NCBI GenBank assembly: GCA_902547825.1
Contig: CACCPE010000002.1
Span: 38,159-102,158, forward strand
DNA from: an uncultured Pelagibacteraceae bacterium
GTDB taxonomy: Bacteria > Pseudomonadota > Alphaproteobacteria > Pelagibacterales > Pelagibacteraceae
Direction: 5' to 3'
DNA: 64,000 nt
The notes below the pieces were generated by a model, which made no database searches, had not been told where the DNA came from, and saw only the letters and a list, made by a program, of their open reading frames with translations. Of this stretch, positions 55,686 to 64,000 are shown piece by piece; positions within the stretch are counted from its first letter, which is position 1, and every line of letters begins with the position of its first letter. A program made the translations under genes and the position numbers.

Positions 55686-58046
55686 ATGTTAAATTTTGTT
55701 AACTTTTCGATAAAATTTTTAATTGCGTTTTTTATCATAATATTGATTTTTGGATTTTCAACTTTATGGTATTTTTCTATTGGATTGCCTGATTATAAAA
55801 AATTATCAAAATACCAACCTCCAATTTCTAGTAGAGTATATTCTGATGATGGAAAACTAATAGCCGAATATGCAATAGAAAAAAGATTATTTGTTCCTTA
55901 TGCGTCAATTCCAGAAGTAATTGTAAACTCTTTTCTTTCAGCAGAAGATAAAAATTTTTTTAATCATCCAGGTATTGATGCTAAAGGTATTTTAAGAGCA
56001 ATATTTAAAAATATTAAAAATGTTTCTCAAAATAAAAGATTAGAAGGGGCCTCTACAATAACCCAACAAGTGGCAAAAAATTTTCTCTTAACAAACGAAG
56101 TTTCTCTTAAAAGAAAGATTAAAGAGGCAATTTTAGCTTTTAGAATTGAAAGAGCTTATTCAAAAGAAAGAATCTTAGAATTGTACTTAAATCAAATTTA
56201 TTTAGGCCAAGGAACTTACGGTATTGCAGCAGCTAGTTTAGAATATTTCGATAAATCTATAAAAGAATTAACTTATCCAGACGCAGCTTTATTAGCTGCA
56301 CTTCCTAAAGCTCCAAGTAAATATAATCCTTACAGATTCCCCGATGTAGGGAAATTTAGAAGAAATTTAGTTCTACAGAATTTAAAGGATAATAATTTTA
56401 TATCAAATGGTGAGTTAGAAAAATTTAAAAATTCAAACTTAAACTTAAAAAAAAGAAAAATCGAAATTGTAAATGAGGCAAACTCTTATACTGAGGAAGT
56501 AAGAAGAATAGTAAAAGAAAAGTATGGTTTTGAAAAATTATACTCTCAAGGTCTTAGCATAAGAACACCTTTAAACATAAATTATCAAATCGAGGCTATT
56601 AAATCACTTAGGAAAGGTATTGAGGATTACGATAGAAGACATGGCTGGAGAGGTCCAATTACTAACAAAAAAAAAGAAAAAAATTGGGAAGACATAATAA
56701 AAAGATACAAACTTGACCCAACACTTAATTGGCAATTTGCAGAAGTAATTAATTTAGATAATTCTAAACTAGAATTTAAAATATTAAGCAACAAACAAAA
56801 AGAGATTGTTGGTGTATTAAGTTATCAAGATATTAAATGGACTTTACCAAAGTCAAAACTTGTTTCTGATAGATTTAAACTAGGAGATATTATTTTAGTT
56901 AAAAAAGAAAATAATTCATGGAATTTAAAACAATACCCTAAAGTTAATGGCGGAATAGTAGTTATAGATCCTTTTTCAGGAAACATTAAAGCTTTAGTTG
57001 GAGGTTTTAATTTTAAAACAAGTGAATTTAATAGGGTTACTCAAGCAAAAAGACAACCTGGATCCGCTTTCAAGCCTATAGTATATGCTGCTGCATTAGA
57101 AGGTGGGTTTTCACCTAATTCTATTATTTTAGACGCTCCATTCGTTGAAAGTCAAGGAATAGGGTTAAAAAATTGGAAACCAGAAAATTACGGAAAAAAA
57201 TTTTATGGTCCAACTACATTTAGAAAAGGAATAGAATATTCAAGAAACTTAATGACAATAAGAATTGCAAAAATTTTAGGATTAGAAAGAATTTTAGATT
57301 TATCAAAAAAATTAGAAATTTATGATGACATTCCGGAGCTTTTATCAGTTTCACTTGGTGCTGTAGAAACAACTTTATTAAGTTTAACTTCTGCATACGC
57401 TAGCTTCATTAATGGTGGCAAAAAAATAGAACCAACTCTTATTTCAAGAATTCAAGACAGAAGAGGAAAAACTATTTACAAATTAAAAGATAGAACCTGT
57501 ATTGGTTGTGACAAGTTTATTGATGACAAAGACAATTACCCTTCAATAAAAAATATAAATACACAAGTTATTAGCGAGGAGACTGCTTATCAAATGACAT
57601 CAATTTTGAAAGGTGCCGTAGAAAGAGGCACTGCTAAAAAGCTTAAGTCTTTAAAAGTTCCACTTGCTGGAAAAACAGGCACAACCAACAACAATTTTGA
57701 TGCTTGGTTTATAGGTTACTCTTCAAATCTTGTTATAGGCGTATACATTGGTTTTGATAATCCTAAAACTTTAGGCAAATATGAGACCGGTTCAAAAGCC
57801 GCATTACCAATTTTTAAAAACTTTATCGAAAATGCTTTATTCGAAGATGATTTTAATGATTTTAAAATACCAGAAAACATTTATCTTACTTCTATTAATT
57901 ACGATACAGGTATAAAATCTTCTGAGAGCGATAAAAATACTATTGTTGAGGCTCTTAAGGCTAAAGATATTAACAATTTAAACAATAATGATTTAATTTT
58001 GATTAAAGGAAGTGATAATCTGATAAAGTTTAGACAATTTTATTAA
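55686..58046 (+). CDS. mrcA: Penicillin-binding protein 1A (bifunctional)
   Basis: 786 aa from ATG 55686: one N-terminal transmembrane helix, then a GT51 transglycosylase domain (SAEDKNFFNHPGID, EGASTITQQVAKNFLL) and a transpeptidase domain. The transpeptidase motifs are SAFK (RQPGSAFKPIVYAAA), SRN (EYSRNLMTIRIA) and KTGTT. It polymerises and cross-links peptidoglycan in the periplasm. The longest frame begins at TTG 55665; the ATG seven codons later is preferred. It shares TAATG with prfB. Confidence 0.96.
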   Translation: MLNFVNFSIKFLIAFFIIILIFGFSTLWYFSIGLPDYKKLSKYQPPISSRVYSDDGKLIAEYAIEKRLFVPYASIPEVIVNSFLSAEDKNFFNHPGIDAKGILRAIFKNIKNVSQNKRLEGASTITQQVAKNFLLTNEVSLKRKIKEAILAFRIERAYSKERILELYLNQIYLGQGTYGIAAASLEYFDKSIKELTYPDAALLAALPKAPSKYNPYRFPDVGKFRRNLVLQNLKDNNFISNGELEKFKNSNLNLKKRKIEIVNEANSYTEEVRRIVKEKYGFEKLYSQGLSIRTPLNINYQIEAIKSLRKGIEDYDRRHGWRGPITNKKKEKNWEDIIKRYKLDPTLNWQFAEVINLDNSKLEFKILSNKQKEIVGVLSYQDIKWTLPKSKLVSDRFKLGDIILVKKENNSWNLKQYPKVNGGIVVIDPFSGNIKALVGGFNFKTSEFNRVTQAKRQPGSAFKPIVYAAALEGGFSPNSIILDAPFVESQGIGLKNWKPENYGKKFYGPTTFRKGIEYSRNLMTIRIAKILGLERILDLSKKLEIYDDIPELLSVSLGAVETTLLSLTSAYASFINGGKKIEPTLISRIQDRRGKTIYKLKDRTCIGCDKFIDDKDNYPSIKNINTQVISEETAYQMTSILKGAVERGTAKKLKSLKVPLAGKTGTTNNNFDAWFIGYSSNLVIGVYIGFDNPKTLGKYETGSKAALPIFKNFIENALFEDDFNDFKIPENIYLTSINYDTGIKSSESDKNTIVEALKAKDINNLNNNDLILIKGSDNLIKFRQFY

Positions 58047-59135
58047 TGTCAAATTTTGAAAATAAAATAATTAGTGTTGAAAAGATGCTCGAAAGTATAA
58101 GGGGGTACCTTTGAAAAGAATAAAGTTAAAGAAAAGCTAGAAAAGCTAGAAAAAAAATCATTAGAAAAAAATTTTTGGAAAGATCAGTCTAATGTTAAAA
58201 AAATAGTAAAACAAAAAAAAATATTACAAGAAACTTTTAATTCATACCAAAATTCATTAAGAGAAATTCAAAATATTAAAGATCTATTTAAACTGGCCAC
58301 TGAAGAAAGAAATGGCGAAATTATTGAAGACTGTAATGTAAAAATATCCGAGATAAATGAAAAAATCAAAATAATTGAGATCAATTGCTTTCTCTCGGGT
58401 GAAAACGATGATTGTGATATATATTTAGAAATACATGCTGGAGCAGGGGGAACTGAGAGCCAAGATTGGGCAGATATGTTGAGACGTATGTATTTAAAAT
58501 GGTTTGATAAAAAAAAATTTAATTATGAAATTATAAGTGAACACAAAGGTGAGGAAGCAGGTATTAAATCTTCAACTGTTAAAGTTGAAGGAAATTATCT
58601 TTATGGATTGATGAAAGCTGAGTCAGGTGTTCATAGATTAGTCAGAATATCTCCTTTTGATAGTGGCGCCAGAAGACACACAAGTTTTGCAAGTGTATGG
58701 GTATACCCTGTAGTAGACGAAAATATTGATATTAAAATTGATGAGAAAGAAATAAGAGTCGATACATACAGATCAAGTGGTGCCGGTGGACAGCACGTGA
58801 ATACGACTGATAGTGCAGTTAGAATAACCCATTTACCCACTAAAATAGTAGTTCAATGTCAGAATGAGAGATCACAACATAAAAATAAAGAAACATGTTT
58901 CAAGATGCTTAAAGCAAGATTATATGAATATGAATTACAAAAAAGAGAAGAAGAAAATCAAAAAGAGCTCATAAATAAAACAGATATAGGTTGGGGTCAC
59001 CAAATTAGATCTTATGTGCTTCAGCCATACCAGCTAGTTAAAGATTTGAGAAATAAAACAGAAAATACTAATCCCTCAAGCGTTTTAGATGGGAACATTG
59101 ATCAATTTATTGAGGAAGGAATAAAGAATAGATAA
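58046..59135 (+). CDS. prfB: Peptide chain release factor 2, with +1 programmed frameshift
   Basis: The gene is in two frames. The first 22 codons (ATG 58046 to CTT 58111) end in an in-frame TGA (58112-58114). A +1 shift at CTT moves reading to GAA 58113 and then runs open to 59135, giving about 362 aa. The second frame carries SPF (VRISPFDSGARR), the UGA-recognition motif, and GGQ (SSGAGGQHVNTTDS), the peptidyl-hydrolysis motif. RF2 reads UAA and UGA. The frameshift autoregulates RF2 level: low RF2 favours shifting. It follows PBP1A by a TAATG overlap. Confidence 0.97.
58100..58114 (+). promoter_or_regulatory. prfB +1 frameshift site
   Basis: AGGGGG (58100-58105), an internal Shine-Dalgarno, is followed by TAC, the slippery CTT, and the TGA stop. 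This is the same layout and spacing as the E. coli prfB site. The base after TGA is A, not the C found in the usual weak-stop context. Confidence 0.95.
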
Positions 59136-61318
59136 TGAAAAAAATATTCTTTTTCATTTTAATATTTATTTTTCTTTCTGCAATTTCGTTTGTCATCATT
59201 TTATCAACATTTGGAATAGAAACAAATAAGTTCAATAATCTTATCTCGCAGAAGATAAATGATAGTGATAATAATATTAATATTGAACTTTCTACAATAA
59301 AATTCAAAATAGATTTGAAAGAATTAAGTTTATTTTTAGAAACTAAAGATCCTTTATTAGATTATAGGAAAGTTAAAATTCCGGCTAAAAATTTGAAGGT
59401 ATACATTAATTTTTTATCTATTGTAAAATCTGACATTAATATTCAAAAGGTTAATTTGCAATTGAACCAATTGGATTTACAAAATCTTAAAAAGTTATCG
59501 TTTATATTAAAACCTTCTAATCTGACTAGTTACCTTAATAACAAAGTTGAAAAAGGAAAATTGAATACGGAAATTGAAATTTATCTTAATGAAGATAATT
59601 TGATAGAAAACTTTATAGCCAAAGGTTCAGTTGTAGATTTAAAGGCTAAAGTTATCGACAGAATTGAAATAGATAAAACAAACTTTACTTTTTTTGCTGA
59701 TCAAACTGATATTTTACTAAAAAATATATTATCTAAAAATGAATTTTTTGAAATATATGATGGTGACTTAAAACTTAGTTTATCTCCAGAAATATCTTTA
59801 CAAACTAATTTTAAAACTGTTGTAGAGGTTGAAAATAAAGCCAATAATTATATCGATTTTTTTACTAAAATTGAAAGTTTAAGAGATATAAATTATCTGA
59901 AAGCCGAGCTTAACAACTTTATCACTTTAAATTTTGATAAGACCTACAAGGTTAAAAAATATAATTATAGAAGTAGTGGAAAAGTATTGGACATGAGTTT
60001 CATTTTTTCAAAACCTTTTGAAAACACTTTTTTAAATAAAAAAGTTAATCAAATACTCTTAAAAGATACAAAATTTGAAGCTGATTTTGATTTAGAAAAA
60101 AACAAAATTAATTTTGATGGAAAATATGCTTTTGATGAAAAAAATTTCTTAAATTTCAATTTTGCAAATATCATCAAAGACAACATTCTCAAATTAAAAT
60201 TAAATGCTGATTACGAAGAAGCTATAAATTTTGATTTAATAAATTATCATAAGCCCAAAGGTATAAATGCAAATTTATCTTTAGATCTTAAAAAAGAAAA
60301 AAATAAAATTGAGTTTAATGAGATAAATTATAAAGAAGAAAAAAATTCAATTCTAATTAAAAATTTAATATTTCATAAAAAAAAATTTCACTCTTTAGAT
60401 AAAATTTCGATTAAGACTTATGACAATGATGAAAAAAATAATGATTTTACAATTTTATTTAAAAAGATTATTTCTATTAAAGGCAATCAATTTGATGCAA
60501 GAAACTTACCCAAAATTTTAAATAATAAAGAGAGTGAAAATAGATTTTCAAATTTAAATACACAAATAGATATTGATCTTTCCAATATAATTGCCCCTGT
60601 TTCAGAAAAAATTAAAAATTTTAAATTAATTGGAAAAATTGAAAACGGAAAATTTTCTAAGATTTCCTCTAAAGGAGATTTTGGTAACAATAATTTTTTA
60701 GACATCTCTATGAAAAATGATAAAAATAACAATAAGAGATATTTAGAGGTCTATTCAGATTTAACCAAACCGCTTTTAACAGAATATAGTTTTTTTAAAG
60801 GTTTGACAGGCGGTAAGTTGTTATATTCCTCTGTGATTGATAAAAACTCTTCAAACTCAAAATTAAAAATTGAAAACTTTAAAGTTATTAATGCACCTGG
60901 AATGGTTAAATTACTATCATTAGCAGACTTAGGTGGCTTAGCCGATTTAGCTAAAGGTGACGGTATAACATTTGAGTCCTTAGATATCACAATGGAAAAA
61001 AGTGATGAAAAATTACAAATAAATGAAATACTAGCTTTAGGTCCAAGTATCTCCGTTTTAATGGAGGGTTATCAAGATGTAAATGTTACAAGTTTAAGAG
61101 GGACACTAATACCAGCTAAGACTCTTAATAGAATGATTTCAAAAATTCCCTTGATCGGAGATATTGTAATACCTAAAGAAGTAGGGGAAGGTTTGTTTGG
61201 AATAAGTTTTAAAATAAAAGGTCCTCCCGGAAAGACGAAAACTACAATTAATCCAATAAGAACTATTACTCCAAGATTTATTCAAAAAATAATAGATAGA
61301 AATAAAAAAATTAAATAA
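59135..61318 (+). CDS. AsmA-like/DUF3971 membrane-anchored protein
   Basis: 727 aa: one N-terminal transmembrane helix (about residues 4-26) and a very long beta-rich periplasmic region. The C-terminus (VNVTSLRGTLIPAKTLNRMI, SKIPLIGDIVIPKEVGEGLFGISFKIKGPPGKTKTTINP) is the AsmA-like C-terminal region shared by YhdP-type proteins. By family knowledge these make hydrophobic-groove bridges that move phospholipids towards the outer membrane. Sequence outside the C-terminus is poorly conserved. Starts on the prfB stop (TAATG) and overlaps tyrS by 8 bp. Confidence 0.83.
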   Translation: MKKIFFFILIFIFLSAISFVIILSTFGIETNKFNNLISQKINDSDNNINIELSTIKFKIDLKELSLFLETKDPLLDYRKVKIPAKNLKVYINFLSIVKSDINIQKVNLQLNQLDLQNLKKLSFILKPSNLTSYLNNKVEKGKLNTEIEIYLNEDNLIENFIAKGSVVDLKAKVIDRIEIDKTNFTFFADQTDILLKNILSKNEFFEIYDGDLKLSLSPEISLQTNFKTVVEVENKANNYIDFFTKIESLRDINYLKAELNNFITLNFDKTYKVKKYNYRSSGKVLDMSFIFSKPFENTFLNKKVNQILLKDTKFEADFDLEKNKINFDGKYAFDEKNFLNFNFANIIKDNILKLKLNADYEEAINFDLINYHKPKGINANLSLDLKKEKNKIEFNEINYKEEKNSILIKNLIFHKKKFHSLDKISIKTYDNDEKNNDFTILFKKIISIKGNQFDARNLPKILNNKESENRFSNLNTQIDIDLSNIIAPVSEKIKNFKLIGKIENGKFSKISSKGDFGNNNFLDISMKNDKNNNKRYLEVYSDLTKPLLTEYSFFKGLTGGKLLYSSVIDKNSSNSKLKIENFKVINAPGMVKLLSLADLGGLADLAKGDGITFESLDITMEKSDEKLQINEILALGPSISVLMEGYQDVNVTSLRGTLIPAKTLNRMISKIPLIGDIVIPKEVGEGLFGISFKIKGPPGKTKTTINPIRTITPRFIQKIIDRNKKIK

Positions 61319-62549
61319 TTTTAACGATATAATGTTTTTTTTTACCGCAAGAGATCTTCAAAAATTTTTTTTTAAAATCATTCAAAATTAATTCTTTTTT
61401 TTCATTTATCACCAGAACATCATTAATTTTCAAACCTCTACTAGCTATAATTCTTCTTGCATCACTTTTAGATGAAGTAATTTTGTGATTTGATAAAAAA
61501 TCTAAAAGATTTATTCCTTTTTCAATATTTTTTAAAAGCACTTTAATTTCTGGAAGATTCTGACTTATTCCTTTTCTCTCAAAAGTTTCTTTTGCAGTTT
61601 TTTCAGCCTTTACAGATTCATTTTCTCCATGAAGAATTTTAGTAGCTTCATTAGCTAAAATTACTTTTAGTTTGTTAATATTACTTTCTTTTTTAAATAA
61701 TTCATCAACTTCGTTAGGATCAATTTCTGTAAAAAAATTAAAAAATCTTTTAACATCTCTATCATCAGTATTTCTCCAAAACTGCCAGTATTCATAAGGA
61801 GATAAAAGATTTTCATTTAACCAAATAGCTCCCTTTTCAGTTTTACCCATCTTTGAGCCAGATGCTAATGTTATCAAAGGTGACGTAAGACCAAACGACT
61901 CCTTTTTAATCATTCTTCTTATCAAATCAACACCGCTTACTATATTTCCCCACTGATCCGAACCACCAATTTGTAAGATACAATTATTTTTTTTGAATAA
62001 TTGATAAAAATCATAAGCTTGCAAAATCATATAATTAAATTCCATATAACTAAGTGACTGTTCCCTGTCTAATCTTAATTTCACGCTATCGAATGTAAGC
62101 ATTTTATTTAAGGTAAAATGAGTGCCAACGTCTCTTAAAAAATTAATATAGTTTAATTTTGTTAGCCATTTAGCGTTGTTTACAAATACTGGTTTTGTTT
62201 TTTTATTCGATGTATCTAAAATTTTATTAAAAACTTTTTTTATACTTTGAATATTTTTTTTGATATCTTTTTGTTCTAACATCTTTCTTGTGGAGTCTTT
62301 TCCTGAAGGATCACCAATTAATGTCGTCCCACCGCCCAAAAGAACTATTGGACGATGACCATGTTTTTGCATTAGTTTTAAAATCATAATTTGAAGTAAA
62401 CTGCCAACATGTAGACTGCTAGCTGTACAGTCAAAACCTATATATGCAGAAATTGAGTTTTTATTGCAAATTTCGCTCAACCTATCTATATCTGTACACT
62501 GATTTAGATAACCTCGAGATTGCATCTCTATTAAAAATTTATTTTTCAT
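61311..62549 (-). CDS. tyrS: Tyrosyl-tRNA synthetase
   Basis: 412 aa from ATG 62549. Class I synthetase with the HIGH-like motif in YIGFDCTASSLHVGS, the tyrosine-binding MEFNYMILQAYDFYQL and QIGGSDQWGN, the KMSKS-like KMGKT loop, and a C-terminal S4 RNA-binding domain (LSNHKITSSKSDARRIIASRGL). An in-frame TTG at 62579 would add ten residues with no family support. Divergent from anmK with a 54-bp spacer containing TATAAT. Confidence 0.96.
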   Translation of the reverse strand: MKNKFLIEMQSRGYLNQCTDIDRLSEICNKNSISAYIGFDCTASSLHVGSLLQIMILKLMQKHGHRPIVLLGGGTTLIGDPSGKDSTRKMLEQKDIKKNIQSIKKVFNKILDTSNKKTKPVFVNNAKWLTKLNYINFLRDVGTHFTLNKMLTFDSVKLRLDREQSLSYMEFNYMILQAYDFYQLFKKNNCILQIGGSDQWGNIVSGVDLIRRMIKKESFGLTSPLITLASGSKMGKTEKGAIWLNENLLSPYEYWQFWRNTDDRDVKRFFNFFTEIDPNEVDELFKKESNINKLKVILANEATKILHGENESVKAEKTAKETFERKGISQNLPEIKVLLKNIEKGINLLDFLSNHKITSSKSDARRIIASRGLKINDVLVINEKKELILNDFKKKFLKISCGKKKHYIVKII

Positions 62550-62603
62550 AGTGTAATTTGATAAAGTACTATTATACAAAAATTATTATAAATAAATAAA
62601 AAT

Positions 62604-63719
62604 ATGCAAAAAAAATATACTTCTTTAGGCTTGATGAGTGGAACATCTGGCGATGGTGTTGATGCTTCAATTATTAGTTCAGACGGTCTGAAAGAATTTG
62701 AAGTAATTAAAGATAAATATTTTGAGTATGATTCTAATATTTCAAAAAAAATTCATTCTTTAAAAGAAAAAATCTTTAATTTAACTGACTTAAAAAAGAT
62801 TAACCTAGATTTAAAAAGCTTAGAGAGAGAAATTACTTTATTTCACGCTAAAATAGTAAAAGAATTGGATAAAAATCATAAAGCAAATTTGATTGGTTTT
62901 CATGGTCAAACGGTTTACCACAATTCTAAAAAAAAAATATCAAAGCAATTAGGTGATGGAGGTTTACTTTATCAATTAACAAAAAGAAAAATAGTGTATA
63001 ATTTTAGAGCGAAGGATATAATTAATGGTGGAGAGGGAGCTCCTTTAACTCCAATATTCCATCAACTTCTTGCAAATTCAAAAAAAATTAATTTACCAGT
63101 TTGTATACTCAACATAGGTGGTATTTCTAATATAACTGTAATAGAGGGATATACAAGTCACAGAGAAATATATAGTAAAGATATTGGTCCTGGAAATTGT
63201 TTGATAGATGCATGGGTGAGAAATAATTCTAAAAAAAAATTTGATAAGAATGGTCAATTAGCTGATATTGGAAACATAAATGAAATAATATATGAACAAG
63301 CTCAAGATCTTTACACTAATAGAATAGATAAAAATAAAGCATCATATGATACAAGTGATTTTGATTTATCATTTGCAAGAGGATTATCTTTAGAAGATGG
63401 TGCCGCAACAATTACTAATTTCACAGGTAGTATAATAGCAAACTCTTTAATGAAGTCGGAAAAAGAAAATTCTTTTAATAAAGTTTTAATTTGTGGTGGA
63501 GGTAGGAAAAATAAAATTCTTTTGAATACAATAAAAAAAAACATCTCTAAAAAAATAGAAATTGAATTAATTGATAATTATCAAATAAATGGAGACTTTG
63601 TAGAGTCCCAAGCTTTTGGTTATTTGGCTGTAAGATCTTTTAAAAAATTACCAATTACATTTCCTAACACTACTAATTGTAAAATACCAAGTGTTGGGGG
63701 TGAAATAATAGGAGATTAA
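62604..63719 (+). CDS. anmK: Anhydro-N-acetylmuramic acid kinase
   Basis: 371 aa; phosphorylates and opens 1,6-anhydro-MurNAc from recycled peptidoglycan to MurNAc-6-phosphate. It has the ASKHA phosphate loop GLMSGTSGDGVDASII, FHGQTVYHN, LNIGGISNITVI and GPGNCLIDAW. The partner enzyme murQ is not in the window. It overlaps the following opposite-strand gene by 4 bp (TTAA). Confidence 0.96.
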   Translation: MQKKYTSLGLMSGTSGDGVDASIISSDGLKEFEVIKDKYFEYDSNISKKIHSLKEKIFNLTDLKKINLDLKSLEREITLFHAKIVKELDKNHKANLIGFHGQTVYHNSKKKISKQLGDGGLLYQLTKRKIVYNFRAKDIINGGEGAPLTPIFHQLLANSKKINLPVCILNIGGISNITVIEGYTSHREIYSKDIGPGNCLIDAWVRNNSKKKFDKNGQLADIGNINEIIYEQAQDLYTNRIDKNKASYDTSDFDLSFARGLSLEDGAATITNFTGSIIANSLMKSEKENSFNKVLICGGGRKNKILLNTIKKNISKKIEIELIDNYQINGDFVESQAFGYLAVRSFKKLPITFPNTTNCKIPSVGGEIIGD

Positions 63720-64000
63720 ATAAGAGCTGTTTTTTCTTTTATATATTTTTCAATTTCATGAGTTAATTCCTTTTCTTTATTTTTGAAAAAGTGATTAGAA
63801 TTTTTAATTTTAGAAAAAGTTACCTCTACTCCTTTTTGACTTTTAATTCTGTTATCTAGTTCTGTAATACTTTCCTTAGTAACAAGTTCATCATTTTCGC
63901 TATAAATAACTTGTCCAGATGTAGGGCAAGGGGCTAAAAAAGAAAAATCATAAACATTTGGTTGAGGAGAAACCGCTATAAAATTATTTACCTCAGGTCT
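63716..64000 (-). CDS. Alpha/beta hydrolase (3' end of gene; runs off the window)
   Basis: The last ~94 codons of a minus-strand gene. The readable part has FIAVSPQPNVYDFSFLAPCPTSG, the acidic active-site loop VIYSENDELVT and a terminal HFF at KNSNHFFKN, which would supply the Asp and His of the triad. The nucleophile elbow lies outside the window. The pattern fits the COG2945-type small hydrolases. No specific substrate can be given. Confidence 0.7.
   Translation of the reverse strand, partial: RPEVNNFIAVSPQPNVYDFSFLAPCPTSGQVIYSENDELVTKESITELDNRIKSQKGVEVTFSKIKNSNHFFKNKEKELTHEIEKYIKEKTALI

Noticed and set aside
58046..58475. Pseudogene reading of prfB, because the long frame starts only at 58476
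   Set aside because: The frame is open from the +1 frameshift at 58112 to 59135 and the recoding site is canonical, so the gene is intact.
1..64000. tRNA, rRNA, CRISPR arrays, insertion sequences, phage genes or attachment sites
   Set aside because: I looked for tRNA-like arms with conserved T-loop, spaced direct repeats, transposase or integrase motifs and found none. All remaining open frames opposite genes are shadows of them.

Overview
The window is a piece of a streamlined, very AT-rich alphaproteobacterial chromosome, most probably SAR11 (Pelagibacterales, 'Candidatus Pelagibacter'-like). The evidence is strongly A/T-biased codon use with Lys/Asn/Ile-rich proteins, almost no intergenic DNA, a proteorhodopsin gene followed by ferredoxin and a ferredoxin-NADP reductase, alphaproteobacterial gene strings (lptF-lptG-lptD-surA-pdxA-rsmA; purM-purN opposite DUF2066-hda; NDUFA12-DUF2155 facing accC-accB-aroQ) and an NDUFA12 homologue. 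I see no rRNA, tRNA, CRISPR array, insertion sequence, phage gene or integrase. The window reads as core genome.

Layout. 1-4.6 kb: 5' part of a propionyl-CoA synthetase gene (minus), a long structured leader, a blue-type proton-pumping proteorhodopsin with its own terminator, an overlooked 44-aa membrane protein, a [2Fe-2S] ferredoxin, an FNR-type flavoprotein, a Nu/YfcG-like GST, and dksA facing them. 4.6-12.9 kb: two envelope glycosyltransferases, a GFA-like zinc protein, a glycerate-kinase-like P-loop kinase, tolC, recA, an aldehyde dehydrogenase and its DUF779 companion. 12.9-24.7 kb: alaS, icd (minus), psd-pssA-rlmE, guaB-TPR-guaA, panB, a YfgM-like protein and bamB. 24.7-31.8 kb (minus): rpsF-rpsR-rplI-dnaB-MMPL-cvpA-purF. 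31.8-45.2 kb: fabD-fabG-acpP-gmk, then the minus-strand lptF-lptG-lptD-surA-pdxA-rsmA string, pepA-ndk and purM-purN. 45.2-64 kb: DUF2066-hda-aspS, a stand-alone NrdJ C-terminal-like protein, NDUFA12-DUF2155, accC-accB-aroQ, thiS-thiG, an RNase E/G, PBP1A-prfB-AsmA-like, tyrS, anmK and the 3' end of a hydrolase gene.

The genes cover phospholipid and fatty-acid synthesis, lipopolysaccharide export and outer-membrane protein assembly, purine synthesis (purF, purM, purN, guaA, guaB), peptidoglycan work and translation. The most distinctive points are: (1) all ten tail-to-tail gene pairs overlap at their stop codons, leaving no room for shared terminators; (2) the proteorhodopsin/small protein/ferredoxin/reductase/GST cluster with a structured leader and a 16-bp palindrome; (3) reduced enzymes: an IMP dehydrogenase without its CBS module, an RNase E/G without the zinc-link cysteines, a DksA with one of four zinc cysteines; (4) an orphan NrdJ C-terminal domain protein; (5) a +1 programmed frameshift in prfB.

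Several genes appear to start at TTG or GTG, or at a more internal ATG than the longest open frame. I chose starts from overlap geometry, visible promoters and family N-termini, and say so in each entry.
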